Below, one piece after another: positions 33,641 through 45,309 of a DNA stretch of 64,000 bases. Position 1 is the first letter of the stretch; each line of letters begins with the position of its first letter. The notes beneath the pieces are model-generated. The model saw only the letters and a list, made by a program, of their open reading frames with translations, was not told the origin of the DNA and made no database searches. A program made the position numbers and the translations under genes. Origin of the DNA: Ochotona curzoniae (taxonomy: Eukaryota; Chordata; Mammalia; Lagomorpha; Ochotonidae). The stretch covers positions 16,309,001 through 16,373,000 of the forward strand of contig NW_024466512.1 in assembly GCF_017591425.1 (NCBI RefSeq). Direction: 5' to 3'.

Positions 33641-33949
33641 CTTACAGCAGTTTTACACACAACTAGAGCTCACAATTGCTGTGGCATTTCAGTGTCTAAG
33701 AATAAATTGGTAATGAAAATGAATTATGCAAGAAGTGATCTATTAGGAGAGAAAAATCAGCTAGCAGAAGGATAATTCAGAACTGGCAGTACCTCTTAAG
33801 ATGCAGGGAGGGTCTTGATGAAAAAGTATTCATGTATCTAGGTGGTATTCCTGTGTATATCCACTGGTTGAAGGAAGTTTGAGAATATATCCAGCAGTGC
33901 TTTGGCTAAGTCACACATTTTTAGTTGGCACCATTTCAGGCAAGGAACC

Positions 33950-34300
33950 AGGCAACAAGCCACTTCTGACTTAATTAGGAGGTCATATTAACACATAGCA
34001 ATTTAATTGTAATTAGTGTTATACTAATTTATTTATAAAATGCTGCTTTATGCATTTGTATTTGACAATCCATTTACTTTTGACCTGGTACTATATGTGC
34101 CCCATTAAATTATAATGTTCAAGGTCATTAACCTGCAATTCCATTTGTGATCATGTTATTAAATTGCATCCTGTTCTGTGGTTGAAACAGAATTGTTAGA
34201 TTGCTTATCAGTAACTATTTAATTTTCCTCTGAACTTCCAAAAGCCTTTATTATTGCTAATTAAGCAGGTGTGACCTGTGCAGAGAGCATTCGGCATTGC
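33950..34300. promoter_or_regulatory. Candidate conserved non-coding element (enhancer-like)
   Basis: SINE-free sequence packed with homeodomain-core strings: 'cttaattagga' (33971-33981), 'caatttaattgtaattag' (34000-34017), 'gctaattaagcaggtg' (34256-34271, a TAATTA core beside an E-box CAGGTG) and nuclear-receptor-like 'tgacctg' halves (34081, 34272). It is not a recognised repeat and not coding. The enhancer role is inference from motif density alone. Confidence 0.35.
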
Positions 34301-34384
34301 TTGAAGATCTGGCTAAGATTCAGAATTGGGTCAGGTCTCTTTTTAGTGCTCTCATTTTCCTCTTATTTGCTTTCGGTCATTAGT

Positions 34385-34455
34385 GATTTTGGCAGCATAG
34401 TACATGCTCTCAGGTTCAAGAGCATTAGGTTTGTGAAGGCTGGAATCTGAGTACA
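34385..34455 (+). mobile_element. MIR relic, plus strand (weak)
   Basis: 'ggcagcatagtacatgctct' and 'ggtttgtgaaggctggaatc' resemble the 5' half of MIR. Very short. Confidence 0.3.
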
Positions 34456-34499
34456 TTGCATATGACTAACTGCATCATGGGTAGATTAGGAAAACAATC

Positions 34500-34830
34500 C
34501 TTCTATTCCATTACTATATTCACATTTATTCTCACTTACTTGAAAGGCAGAGAGGTGCTGATGGAAACATATAGACACAGATCCTCCATCCACTGGATCA
34601 CTTCTCAGATGCCCCTAAAAGCTAAGATTGCATCAGCTCAAAGCCAAGATCCCAAAACTCCACCTGAGTCTCCCATTTGGAAGGTGTGGACCCAAGTCCT
34701 CGGCCCATCACCCGCTGCCTCCGAAACTACACATACTGGAGGATTGATGAAAGAAAGAACCTATGCATTACAGCATGGGGTGTCCGTGTCTCAGGCGGTG
34801 TCTCTACTGGTGCAAGAGCCGCCTGCCCGA
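34500..34830 (-). mobile_element. Older CSINE, minus strand
   Basis: 'cttacttgaaaggcagagag', 'gatcctccatccactggatc', 'cacctgagtctcccatttgg', 'caagtcctcggcccatcacc' and 'cgctgcctcc' mark the older type. The head side 'tctcaggcggtgtc' is decayed. The 134-codon open frame that spans it (34456-34860) is a SINE artefact. Confidence 0.82.
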
Positions 34831-35560
34831 ATCCATGATGATGTCTCCAGCTCACTGTGAGCAAGTGTAAATTTGGAAGTTGCAGAGTAGAATTTCCTGT
34901 ATAGATTCAGCCTCAAAGGCAAATCTCAACTTCATAAACGCAGCACATGCAATCCTGTTCAGACTAGCCATCTGCAGATGTACCTCACTAGTACATCTAA
35001 CCTAGAGACTAACAGTTCTGTTTTGGTTGCACTTATAAGTAAATAAAAAAGAAGAAGAAGAAGAAGAAAAAAGTAAGAAGTAGAGAGTAGCTTCCATTTC
35101 TATTCTTTATTTTGACATCTTGGTTAACATAATACTTGGAATTTCCTAACTCCATTTAATGCTATAAGGTGATATTATGCTAACAATTTACAGGAAGCAG
35201 GGAGCACAAAAAGTAAAATTTCCCTAACTAGTTACCTGAGTTAGAATCTCAATTCAAGTCAGCAGGGCCCCCCAGTGCTTTGTAACAACGCACAGCTCTG
35301 TTAGCACAGGAGGAGCAGGTGCTCCCCTCCTCTGACATACCTCTGTGAATGAGGTATGTTTATTCATCTTCTTTCTCTCTTTGCCTATCTATCTGCTAAA
35401 GTTTTTCATGTGGAAGAAAAAAGAGGACTGACACAGAGTGTAAGGCAAACATAGGAAAATTTGAATACTGGTAAATTTTTATTAAGCAACACACATATAC
35501 TTAAGACTCTAATATGAATGAGTGAATCAACAAGTGAGGAAAGAATGGTTTTTCAAGTGC
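34831..35560. other. No gene; contains (GAA)n
   Basis: A short (GAA)n microsatellite lies at 35050-35068. Otherwise unassigned. Confidence 0.45.
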
Positions 35561-35576
35561 ACATATTCCCATTTTT

Positions 35577-35904
35577 TTTTTAAAGATTTATTTTTATTAT
35601 GTTTTGATTGGAAAGGCGGATATACAGAGAGGAGAGACAGAGAGGAAGATCTTCCGTCCGATGATTCACTCCCCAAGTGAGCGCAACGGGCCGATGCTAT
35701 GCCGATCCGAAGCCAGGAGCCTCTTCCGGGTCTCCCACGCGGGTGCAGGGTCCCAAAGCCTTGGGCCGTCCTCGACTGCTTTCCCGGGCCACAAGCAGGG
35801 AGCTGGAAGGGAAGCGGGGCTGCCGGGATTAGAACCGGCGCCCATATGGGCTCCCGGGCGTGCAAGGCGAGGACCTTTAACCACTTGCGCCACCGCGCCG
35901 GGCC
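35577..35904 (-). mobile_element. CSINE, minus strand, young, with perfect target-site duplication
   Basis: Complete reverse-orientation SINE from poly-T ('taaagatttatttttattat') through 'aagatcttccgtccgatgat' and 'ccggcgcccatatgggctcc' to a head ending 'ccaccgcgccgggcc'. Perfect 15-bp duplication 'catattcccattttt' at 35562-35576 and 35905-35919. It carries the diagnostic 'ccgatgctatgcc' (35691-35703) and the 'ttattatgttttgattgg' tail variant of the young subfamily, and retains many CpGs. Confidence 0.97.
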
Positions 35905-35989
35905 CATATTCCCATTTTTACAACAAGCACATCTGTTGTTATTTCTCATATACATCTATGAATATAACCTGAACAAAACATTAGTGGAA

Positions 35990-35992
<3 letters not shown>

Positions 35993-36029
<37 letters not shown>
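35993..36029. repeat. (GT)18 microsatellite
   Basis: 37 bases of uninterrupted GT, about 75 bp from the end of the young SINE. Confidence 0.97.
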
Positions 36030-36032
<3 letters not shown>

Positions 36033-36333
36033 TAAAACACCCCATTTTTCAAAAGCTCTTTTGGTCATTCCAACTTTTCTCCAGCCTATGGCAGTGCTCT
36101 GTAGAGGCAGCCCAGTATTCTGTGTTAAAATAATGAAAACATTGTATCACTCTTGCTGATCAGTATTTTCCTTCAATTGCTATTTAGCATAATTTGTTAC
36201 TTAAATATTTGTGATTTGCTTAGTTATCTGAATATGTTTAACAGAAGTAGATGGTTTCTGATTCTAATACTAAGGCTCCAGTGAACTGAAAATAAGTATC
36301 CTAACTTAAAAAATACATAATTATATATCAACT

Positions 36334-36640
36334 GGGACCAGGCACGATGGCTTAGCAGGCAAATTCTTTCCTTATATAAGCCAGAATCCTACATGGGTGA
36401 CAGTTACTGTCCTGGCTGTTCCACTTCCCATCCAGCTCCCTGCCTGCAGCCTGGGACAGTAGTAAAGGATGGCCCAAAGCCTGTGGGACACACAGAAACT
36501 CCTGAATGTTGGCTTCAGATCAACTCAGCTCCAGCTGTTGTGACTACTTGGAGTGTGAACCAGCAGATGAACAATCTTTCTCTGTTTCCTCCTCTTTGTA
36601 AATCTGCCCTTCCAATAAAAATAAATAAATCTTTTAAAAA
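36334..36640 (+). mobile_element. CSINE, plus strand
   Basis: 'accaggcacgatggcttagc', 'cccatccagctccctgcctg', 'gatggcccaaagcctgtggg', 'gtgaaccagcagatgaacaa' and the tail 'cttccaataaaaataaataa' with 'atctttta', which contains both AATAAA and the TCTTT terminator-like string. The segment with 'gcacccacgtgggagacc' is deleted. Confidence 0.9.
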
Positions 36641-38154
36641 TTACTTTTTTGAGTATCAAATATAATGAGGCATTTGAAAGCTTTGCATGTCAATTAGTAG
36701 ATCAGGTTTATTGAGCCTAATGTGTAACAGTTTGTGTACTCCAAAGGATGAATTGATTGTTTGAGGTGATTTTAGTTTGTTTCTGGATAGGTGCATCCAG
36801 GCCCTAGGCACACACAAAGTAGAAGAAGCTTTCTTCGTATCTCAAGTTTTGTTGGTGGTGGTTCGTGATGGTCCTTCCACAGCTTCTGTATCAAACATTG
36901 ATCAAACTTTTCCCACTAATTCCTACTTTGGATATCCAAGGCACCTTAAATAAGTGAAAAGTATGTGCTTTTCTTCCCCCACAAATTTCAGCTTTTGAAG
37001 AGAAATAAAGCCACTTAGTGATGAAAACAAATGAATCTCAGGAGTGGAGTATGGGGATTCCAGATAGTGTAAATGACATCAGACTGCAGCTGTTACCCCT
37101 AGGAACCTGGCCCCAAGTGGAGCTGTCTCACAGCAGCAGGCGAATTATTCAGGTAAACATGAAATATTTTCACAGGCTCACTATTTTGTTCAGTGACCAC
37201 TGAACCAATTACTTAGCATAGACAATGAGTATCTGACTGGAAAATACACTTGCTTAATCTGATTTTATTCATTGTTTCCAAACACATTATCAAACTTTTT
37301 ACTTCTTCCTCAATAGCTGAAAAAAAAGTCATCTTAGAAAAAGATCTCTTTAATTTCCAAATTACCAATTAGAACAACTCTAGAAATGTGCATTTTTGTA
37401 AAAATGGAGAAACTTGGAGATAAAGTAAAAGTGTTTGAAGATAGGTTTATGCTTTACCAATGTGATTACATGATGTTATGTTGATCTGCACACTCAACAA
37501 GAATTTCCTTTATTTCTTTAGAAATTAGCATAACATTTATCTTCCGGATAATGAAAACTGAAAATTTAATTTCACAGAAATGAATTAGCAGCCTAAGTCA
37601 CTGCTTTTCTCATTATTAAAAAACAAAAACAAAATCCCGTTTTTCTTGTTTTAACGGATTTTTGATGAAACCTTTAGTTAATTTGAAACTCTTTACTTGC
37701 TATACTTCCCTCAAGCATTTTAAAGACATTGAGGAGCTCTCTAATCTTGCAGAGATTCCTGAATATTGTGGCTTTCAACTCCAGAGCATGACTCTCTGAA
37801 CAATGCCTAGTTTTACCTCTGAGATAACAGAATAGAGAGAAGGTGGTCATGAATCTCACTGTGTGTGAGATGGCTCACCAACCCAATGAACAAGGGCAAG
37901 AGAGCAAGAGGGAACAGCTATTTCCAGAAGATTTTTCTGCAAAAGAAATACCTGTTCTGTGAACTGGTGCTATCTATCCTGTTAATTCATTGCTGAGCAT
38001 CAGTTATATGACACAAAGGGTATCAGTTCCCAAGCAATGCTGGGAACCATATGCATGGCCCATATTTTCTTAACTCTTGTGTTAGCAGTATCTCATTTTA
38101 TGCAAATATCTCTATATAGCTGACAAATTGGCTTTCAAAAAGAGATACTTCATG
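36641..38154. other. Single-copy-looking sequence, no gene
   Basis: No repeat or coding family recognised. Confidence 0.45.
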
Positions 38155-38516
38155 GAGCCAACAGAGTGACATAGCAATCTAATTCTACATCTGTAATGTC
38201 GGCAACTCATGTGAGTTCCAATTCATGTCCTGGATGCTCCAATTCCTATCCAGCTCCCTGCTAATGTGCCTAAAAAAACATCAAAAGATGGCTCAAGTCC
38301 TTGAGCCATTGTACCCACAAGGGAGACATGGAGGAAGCACCTGGCTCCTGGCTTCAGATTGGCTCAGCTCTGGCACTTGCAGCCAACTGGGTAGTGAAAC
38401 AGTGGAGGAATGATATCTATTTCTCTCTCTTTATCTCAATCACCCTGTCTTTTAAATAAATACATACACACATAAATAAGTAAATACATAAACAAACAAA
38501 CAAATAAATCTATTTA
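38155..38516 (+). mobile_element. Older CSINE, plus strand
   Basis: 'ctgtaatgtcggcaactcat', 'tcctatccagctccctgcta', 'gctcaagtccttgagccatt', 'ctggctcctggcttcagatt' and an A-rich tail with 'aaataaat' units and (CAAA)n ending 'aaataaatctatttaaag'. The 'gctaatgtgcct' string marks the older type. Confidence 0.87.
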
Positions 38517-40138
38517 AAGGAATATATACCTCAGGGTTGTGTGCTGTATAGTTTCTAGCCGCTATCCCTATAGCAGCAGAATGCATCAAGTGACAATGGG
38601 GTATCTTAGCTTTATCCTAGCTTTATCCACAGAAAGTCTTTATATTTACAATCTTAATTGCTCAACCTCTGTTTCAGTTTATGTGTTGTAGGTTCAAATA
38701 CAAGTTTCATTAGTCCATATTCAAAGAGGCTGAGTATGTAACTTGGCTTCGGTGACCCTGGCATTTAAAATACCCTTAGGACTTGACCTGCATGCCAGAC
38801 CACAGGACTTTGAGCTTGGAAGAGACCAATGAATTGATGTCTGTCACATTTAATACAGATTTTATTTTCCTGGGGTCATGCAATAATTTTACTCACTTCT
38901 TCTTGGCGTGTGAGTAATTGGTGTAAAGGTACATACAATCTCAGGCTGTATTGAGAAGTTTAGGTCAGTTCAACTGTCTATCACAGTCTGAATCCTTTTT
39001 ACTGAAATGAGATTATCATCTTGACTTTTTGCTCTATCCTATCACTAGCATTGCTATATATTAGTGCCTTTCTATCTGACACTGAAGAAGGCAATGCTAC
39101 GATTCGTCGTTGTTTTATGAGACTAAGTTTGCATCCTTTGAGAAAGCTCGTCCTCAGACACATGGCATTTTATTTATATAGCTCCACACCTATGGGAGAG
39201 GGGTCAGTTTCAATACAGCATGATTTTGAGGATTCTTCTTTTCATCTCACTGTATTTTAAGAACATTAAAGTCGAGACTATGGTTTCTCTTATTTAAATC
39301 CATGATTTCTATCACAGCTCTGGTCTATCAGAAACACTCAATTGTTTTGAATTAAAGAAAAAAGGTCAGAATTAGGGGTGTGTTTAGGAACACTATTGGA
39401 ATTAGACAGTCCTTTCTTCATGGCAGACCTAGTACGAAGCAATTTACATCTAGGGCACACTTCATTAACTGCAGCAGGCATGTGAAGAAGACAGGAAATA
39501 GGGACAGGTTTATCCTTAATTTTTGGAAGAAACTAAGACTCAGGAAAACAATTGGTGATCACCTAACTGGTGATGTGTCTAATCCAGGATTAGGCAGGTG
39601 GCTCTCAATTTCGATGTTTGTACGTCAACTTTCTGGATTCTCTTGTTCAGCAATAAGGGAATAGTATAAATGCTGAGGCAATTTACCAGCATGAATGATA
39701 AGGATATATAGATATAAAATTACTAATCTAAAATGTTATGCATATGAAGCATCCCAGAGTCTGGATGGCCGTGTATTTAGTATCTCTGAGAATCTGAAGA
39801 TAAAAAGCAGATTATAAACATCATTTAATTGATTGATTTTTTTTCTGCTAGTTGAAGAATGTATTTATGCACAGTGTTGCTATTGCACCATTGATTATCA
39901 GTGCTGTAAAGCAGAATGAGGACCAAGACCCAGCCTCAGTGTTTGGATTTGGGGGTGATTGAAGATCCACCTCCAGATTCCTTTGACGGTAGTTTTGGTT
40001 TATTTTTTGTTTTGTATGTCTGATTGAAAGCAGAACAAGTGCAGGTAAATACAGTCTATCATCTATACTTTTTAAAAATTTTTTCCAAGATCACCGATAA
40101 AGGTAGCTTATGTTAGTATTACAAGGAAAATGATGCAG
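38517..40138. other. Single-copy-looking sequence with a MIR relic
   Basis: A MIR-like segment lies near 39505-39610 ('aagaaactaagactcaggaa', 'aactggtgatgtgtc'). The 94-codon frame overlapping it (39380-39664) is not a recognised protein. Confidence 0.4.
39505..39610 (-). mobile_element. MIR relic, minus strand
   Basis: 'ttggaagaaactaagactca' followed by 'ggtgatcacctaactggtga' resembles the MIR core antisense. Old and short. Confidence 0.45.
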
Positions 40139-40139
40139 A

Positions 40140-40335
40140 AGTTGTGTAGGATGTCTTGGTTCTTGTCTCACATTGAAAGAATTTCCTTTCGGACAATCTA
40201 GTGAGCAAAGAAAGATTTATTAAAGAACAGACACCTGTGACCACAGCAGTTAGTAGAAGCGGCTTCAAGGCAGGATAACCCAAAAGTCTATGAAAGTCAA
40301 GTTTTCTAAACACAATTTTAAGAAGAGAAAAAAAA
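40140..40335 (-). mobile_element. Partial ERV1-like LTR, minus strand
   Basis: 'cttgtctcacattgaaagaa' ... 'gagcaaagaaagatttatta' is closely similar in order and wording to 47978-48050 ('cttgtctcacatgaaagaat' ... 'aagcaagctttatta'), so the two loci carry the same repeat. 'tttatta' here is the complement of an AATAAA polyadenylation signal, as in the R region of an LTR on the minus strand. Only part of the LTR is present. Confidence 0.55.
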
Positions 40336-40428
40336 AATATGAAACAACAGCTAGGAATCGAATTAGAGAAAATTAGAAGGTGTGAATATTTCAAATGTCT
40401 AGAATACATCATCTTGTCTAGCTTGCTC

Positions 40429-40452
40429 AAAACAAAACAAAACAAAACAAAA
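40429..40452. repeat. (CAAAA)n microsatellite
   Basis: About five 'aaaac' units directly before a truncated SINE. Confidence 0.95.
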
Positions 40453-40454
40453 CC

Positions 40455-40603
40455 TCTCAGAATTTTGTCCTCCGCTGCTTTCCCAGGCCATAAGCAGGAA
40501 GCTGGATGGGAAGTGGAGCAGCTGGGACATGAATTAGCACCGTAACGGGATCCTGGCGCTTGGAGGTGGAGGGTTAGCCAGTTGAGCCAACACACAGGCT
40601 CCA
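40455..40603 (-). mobile_element. CSINE 5' half, minus strand
   Basis: 'gtcctccgctgctttcccag', 'ccataagcaggaagctggat', 'ggtggagggttagccagttg' and a head ending 'acacacaggctcc'. The tail half is missing. Confidence 0.85.
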
Positions 40604-41060
40604 CTCTTAGATACTTTTAAAGAACCCAACCCTCCTTTTTCACTTTCTTCCACAGTCCTGGCTCTTTCTACTTGTTAGACTATCTAGATTCTTACACTAA
40701 CAGTAGAAATGAGTTTAAACCCCTTTCTGGACTTGGCAAGAGTTTTTCTGAAATTGGATGGTGTGTCTTGGGCTTGAAACCTGTGTCATTTGTAGTCCTT
40801 ATCCAAGTAATTGTCTTCAGAAGTATCCCTCAGTTGTCACATGCAGCAGTTTCTCTGGGAATACCTAACTTTGATGTGGGTTTTCATGACTGAATTTTGC
40901 ATGAAGCTGAGTCTGATATCATGTGTTGGAAAACTTCTGTGCTAATACTGTCTTAAAGACTAAGCTTTGGATACCCTTTTTTATTTAACACAATCAGAAA
41001 AGCACTTATGTAGCTGGCAGTTTTCTACATGCTATTTATGGTGTATTTATATTTATTTGT
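40604..41060. other. No gene seen
   Basis: AT-rich, unassigned. Confidence 0.4.
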
Positions 41061-41061
41061 C

Positions 41062-41400
41062 AGGCCTGGCACAGTAACCTAGTAGCTAAAGTCCTCACCT
41101 TGCACACTTTGGGATCCCATATGGGTGCTGGTTCTTGTCCCAGTGGCCCCACTTCCTGTCCAGCTCCCTACTTGTGGTCTGGGAAAACGGTCGAGGATGG
41201 CTCAAAGCCTTGGAAAGACCCTGCACCCATGTGGGAGATCCAAAGGAGGCTCCTGGCTCCTGGCTTCGGATTGGCCCAACTCCGGCCATTGCGGCCACAT
41301 GGGGAGTGAATCAACAGAATGGTAGATCTTCTTCTCTGTCTTTCCTACTCTTTATGTATCTGACTTTCCAAAAATAAGTAAATAAGTGAATAAAATCAAA
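41062..41400 (+). mobile_element. CSINE, plus strand, full length
   Basis: Pika-like head 'ggcctggcacagtaacctag' and 'aaagtcctcaccttgcacac', then 'gggatcccatatgggtgctg', 'ggctcctggctcctggcttc', 'ggattggcccaactccggcc' and an A-rich tail. It has the ordinary 'cccaactccggcc' rather than the young-subfamily 'catag-atcgg'. Confidence 0.94.
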
Positions 41401-43200
41401 AAAAGTTATTTCTCTTCCTAGTTCCTGAAGTTTCTGACTTAAGTCTGTTTGCTCTAATGAATTATATATTCTTACAATGGAGTCACAATAAAAATTATTT
41501 CAAGAAGAATACAAAGACATCTAAACAATAAAGTTCAAAGCAACATTTTAAACATTTCTTTTAGTAGATTTTAGAATATTACTGAGATCATTTTTAAATT
41601 ATTTCTCTTCAGCATGTTTGGTATGTGTTCATGATTAATTATATTAGCTATGTGTTGCGATTCAGTGAAATTATAAGGAGATTTTTAGATTTACAATCAT
41701 TTATCAACCAAGCAGAATGGTATCTCTTTCCCTGTTTTTCAGTTAATTAAAATAAGTCCTAACCTTGCAATATTTCAATTTCAAATATCTCAAGACAAAA
41801 TTTGTCTTTTAAATAGGCTAAAATTTTAATATAAAGATATTCCCATACTAAAAACTAAAGTACTACAGGTGATAAACTGCTGTTGGAGCATGGTAAAGAT
41901 ATTTATGCAAGAGGTTCTATTAATACTGTGAAGATGCAGAGTGTATCATAGCTTTATTTATTTAATCTAACTTAGACATTTATACATTTTCTTATACTAT
42001 GTTTTATCCTACAGCTGTAGTGTAAATACATTTAGCAAGTATTTTTATTGAATACATTAGCTTAAATAAGCTCGAACCAATTAAGAAATTCAGAAAGGAA
42101 TTATACTTACACATGCTTTCTAAATTAAGTATCAATCTTGCACTCTAAACATCATTTATATTCCATCGTTCATGTGTACCAATTACTTGGTTATTAGCCT
42201 AAAGTTAGGCTGAGTTTCAATGAAATTACATGCTTGTATCTACAAATATATAATTTACATACATGCATATATACGCTACATAATTTATATGTACAATATA
42301 AACCCCATATTTTATATTATGTAACATATATCTATAATATAATTACATATATTACATATATATTATACACACACACATATATTTTCTCCTTTAAGAGTTT
42401 GGAGATTTTATTTGGTTCTCAGTATTGTCTATAATATATAGCATTTAAGTGATATTGACATAGTAGTTCCTATGTTGTATAAAGTGAAGACAATAGATTT
42501 TATGTCGCCTAAATTCCACTTTAATTCTCCTATTATGTGCAAAATTAGCACTATTCTTTCTCCCTTTATCCCAGTTTTTCTTCCTTCTACAGATAATGTT
42601 ATTGATGAAAATGTCTGAATGGTAGCAATTTTACAAGAAGTTGTGTCATTTATCTATCTCTTGTTTATAAACTTGATGTTCAAATGTTTGAAATGAGGTT
42701 TAATATTACGTGCATATTCACTAATATGTATATTATTGTATTATGTATATTATTATATACATGTTAACAGTGTGTCTATAATTAATTTACAGGCTTACTC
42801 AGTATTAATATTAATAATTATTTAATATAATAATAGTCTTTGTGGATGGAATAGTGACGCTAAAAATTTGCAGAAAGAAGAAAGGTGATAGAGCATCTCC
42901 TCCACTCCTTCTCTCCCTGTTTTTTCCTTTCTGTCCCTTTCTTTCAAACAAATAATCTATGAAAAAAGGAAAGGTCATGATTACAGAGTTGAGATAATGA
43001 TTAACTTGCTAGACCCAGAGATAAAAGCATCCTCATTTTCATCATAATAAAATCAGATCTTGAGCATTTCTATTATTTCATACATTTACAATGTTTTTGT
43101 TAATAGAGCATTTAAGATCTTGTCTTCTACTCATTTGTAAGTGGTAAATATTATATAGTGAATCGTAGTCACTCTATGGTATTTAGACTCCCAGAAATTA
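41401..43200. other. Very AT-rich sequence
   Basis: TA-rich runs at 42240-42385 and 42715-42770. A possible weak SINE tail lies at 42840-42965. No gene. The 66-codon frame in the TA-rich run is low complexity. Confidence 0.45.
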
Positions 43201-43240
43201 TTCCTCCTATCTTTCCAAGTATTTATTTATTTGAACAATT

Positions 43241-43269
43241 GTGTTTGTGTGTGTGTGTGCGTGTGTGTG
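43241..43269. repeat. (GT)n microsatellite, interrupted
   Basis: About 14 GT units with 'ttt' and 'gc' interruptions. Confidence 0.95.
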
Positions 43270-43720
43270 ATTTCTGGAAATTTCAAGGCCCAGAGATTTA
43301 CAAAGTTAAACTCTGATACAGTAAGCACATCAGTGCTCAAATGGGGCACAGTGGGAACCTCCCATTCTGTTACTTGTCCTAATGGAGCAGCTGGAGACAG
43401 GCGAGTATCCTGAGCCAACTCCCAGCTTGAAGCCTATCAGAGCTGCTGACAGGGCTGACATTTTATCCTGTGGGGACATTTTCTAGTGTAGTATTCTTTA
43501 GTTTCTCTGGGCAGGTGGGGTTTAGAGAAGGAGTCAGGGAGATACTAAATCCAGAATGAGTCTGAAACTTCTGAGGCTGAAGTGGAGTTCATATTTTCTC
43601 TGCTACCCTTCTGTCTTGAACAGAGGGGACAATTTAGCTTTTCTGATAAAAAAAAAATAATGTCAGAATAAAAGAGAAAAAAAGGGAACTAACGGTCTAT
43701 CTTTCTATTCAAATCTCCAA
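43270..43720. other. No gene seen
   Basis: Unassigned sequence. Confidence 0.4.
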
Positions 43721-43724
43721 GAAG

Positions 43725-43860
43725 CATGATGTGATGGAGAGAGAGTCTTTGAGTTGGAGGTAGGCAGGAGGTCCAGGTTCCATTGATTCACCTTGAGACC
43801 ATCGTGAGTTCATTTGATCTGTTTGCTTTTTTTCTAAAATATATGAAATAAAGTACCTTA
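43725..43860 (+). mobile_element. MIR relic, plus strand
   Basis: 'gcatgatgtgatggagagag', 'ggaggtccaggttccattga', 'gagttcatttgatctgtttg' and 'tttctaaaatatatgaaat' follow the sense order of MIR from its tRNA-like head to the core. Confidence 0.5.
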
Positions 43861-44104
43861 TTTTTTTTTCACAAAATGTTATAAAACTTCCATGAAAAGC
43901 TTTCAGAACCCACTCAATGTTACAGAGGTGTATTTTCCTCCCTGATACTGTGGTAGAATTCTAACGCTTTTCCTTAAGGAGAGAGTAGGTTATCCAGAAA
44001 CTAATTCTGACCTATAACACAACACTATCATTGATCCAATTCCCAAAGTTGTGACAGGGTGGGGGCTGTGGTGGTGGTGTTGAGGAGGGTGTAGGAATTG
44101 AAAA

Positions 44105-44225
44105 GTTTCCATTTTATAAAGCAGTCTGACTTGGGGTTAGATTTCCATCCAATCATTTACTTGCTATGTAATCTTGACACATCTCCCTACATTGCCTGAG
44201 ATTCAGTTGGCTGTTTTTCAAAAGC
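44105..44225 (+). mobile_element. MIR relic, plus strand
   Basis: 'gcagtctgacttggggttag', 'catttacttgctatgtaatc', 'ttgacacatctccctacatt' and 'gcctgagattcagttggctg' match the MIR sense order 'cttactagctgtgtgacctt' then 'tgagcctcagtttc'. Confidence 0.65.
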
Positions 44226-44483
44226 AGTCATAAGTCTGCCATTATCACAGAATTGGTACAAGGTGGAAAGTATATCATAGATCTCTACTGAAGAACTGGA
44301 GAGTCTCACATAGTATCTGGAGATCTCTGAGGCATTCAGATACTTGTTCTGTTTTGTGTTTTTCATTTCAGTGACTTGCAGGAAATTAAATTGATATTTT
44401 AAGAAACACATACAAAAAATAACTAAAAGCACATCAAAGAACATATGAGTGGATTCAAATGAAAGGGAAGAAATATGTTTTTC

Positions 44484-44803
44484 TAAAAAAGATTTATGTA
44501 TTTGAGAGGTATAACAACAGGGGGAGGGTGTATTTGGGCAGAGATCATCCAGCCACTGTTTTGTTTCCCCAATGACAACTGTCAGGTCATGGCCAGGCCA
44601 AATCCAGGAGCAAGAACTCCATTTTGATCGCCTGCATGGGTGGCAGGTGCACAAAGACTTGATTCATGTTCCATTGTATTTCCAAGTCTGCTATCTGAAA
44701 GGTGGATTTGGAATAGAATAGGCAGAATTTACATCAGTATTCTGATAGGAAGTACCTACATTGTAATTGGCAAATTAACCAACTGGACCACAATGCCATC
44801 CTG
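44484..44803 (-). mobile_element. Older CSINE, minus strand
   Basis: 'aaaagatttatgtatttgag', 'gagatcatccagccactgtt', 'ggccaggccaaatccaggag', 'cctgcatgggtggcaggtgc' and a decayed head ending 'ccacaatgccatcctg'. Older type. The 155-codon minus frame at 44187-44654 runs through it and the MIR and is not a gene. Confidence 0.8.
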
Positions 44804-45304
44804 AAGGATTAAATCCTTTGGGGGAATTCACTTCTAGGTTTATGTTACTCTGACCGTATTTCTGAAATTTTGGTTTGGAGATGAATGCATGCCTAAGAAG
44901 AGCAAGTTTTGAATTGACCACTATGAGTAGGCAAGACACAAAATTCAGCGGGCAGTATCAATGAGTAACAACATTTCTGGTGTTACTTTTGTCACTCAGC
45001 AGTACACAGCTGCTAATGAGTACCTTTTTTTTTTTTTAGCACATTGCTTAATGAACATCTGCACCAGAGCATTATGCTACAAATCAACCAATGATGTTCA
45101 TAGGCCAAGTCTCCTTCCAGAAGGGTCTTACTTACATCTTGTTTTTTCCTTTAAATGTTAATACAGCTGAAGCTAGTTATGATTCAAGCACTGGTCAAGA
45201 GTGAAGACATTTGGTATCATCAAGAACATTAAGGTAAGTTTCTTCTGAGACATCATAAGTGTTTAAGACACAGGCTAATAGACTCTGTAGCTAATAGAGG
45301 AATT
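44804..45304. other. No gene seen
   Basis: Unassigned sequence with a poly-T run at 45026-45038. Confidence 0.4.
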
Positions 45305-45309
45305 TTATT

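Noticed and set aside
35527..36133. Open frames up to 144 codons on both strands
   Set aside because: They lie in a young GC-rich CSINE; the same peptides recur at other SINE copies (27336-27690, 45339-45647), so they are SINE translations.
40119..40604. 161-codon minus-strand open frame, the longest in the window
   Set aside because: It is a composite of CSINE, a (CAAAA)n tract and LTR-like sequence with no conserved domain.
44187..44654. 155-codon minus-strand open frame
   Set aside because: It runs across a MIR relic and an older CSINE and has no recognisable domain.
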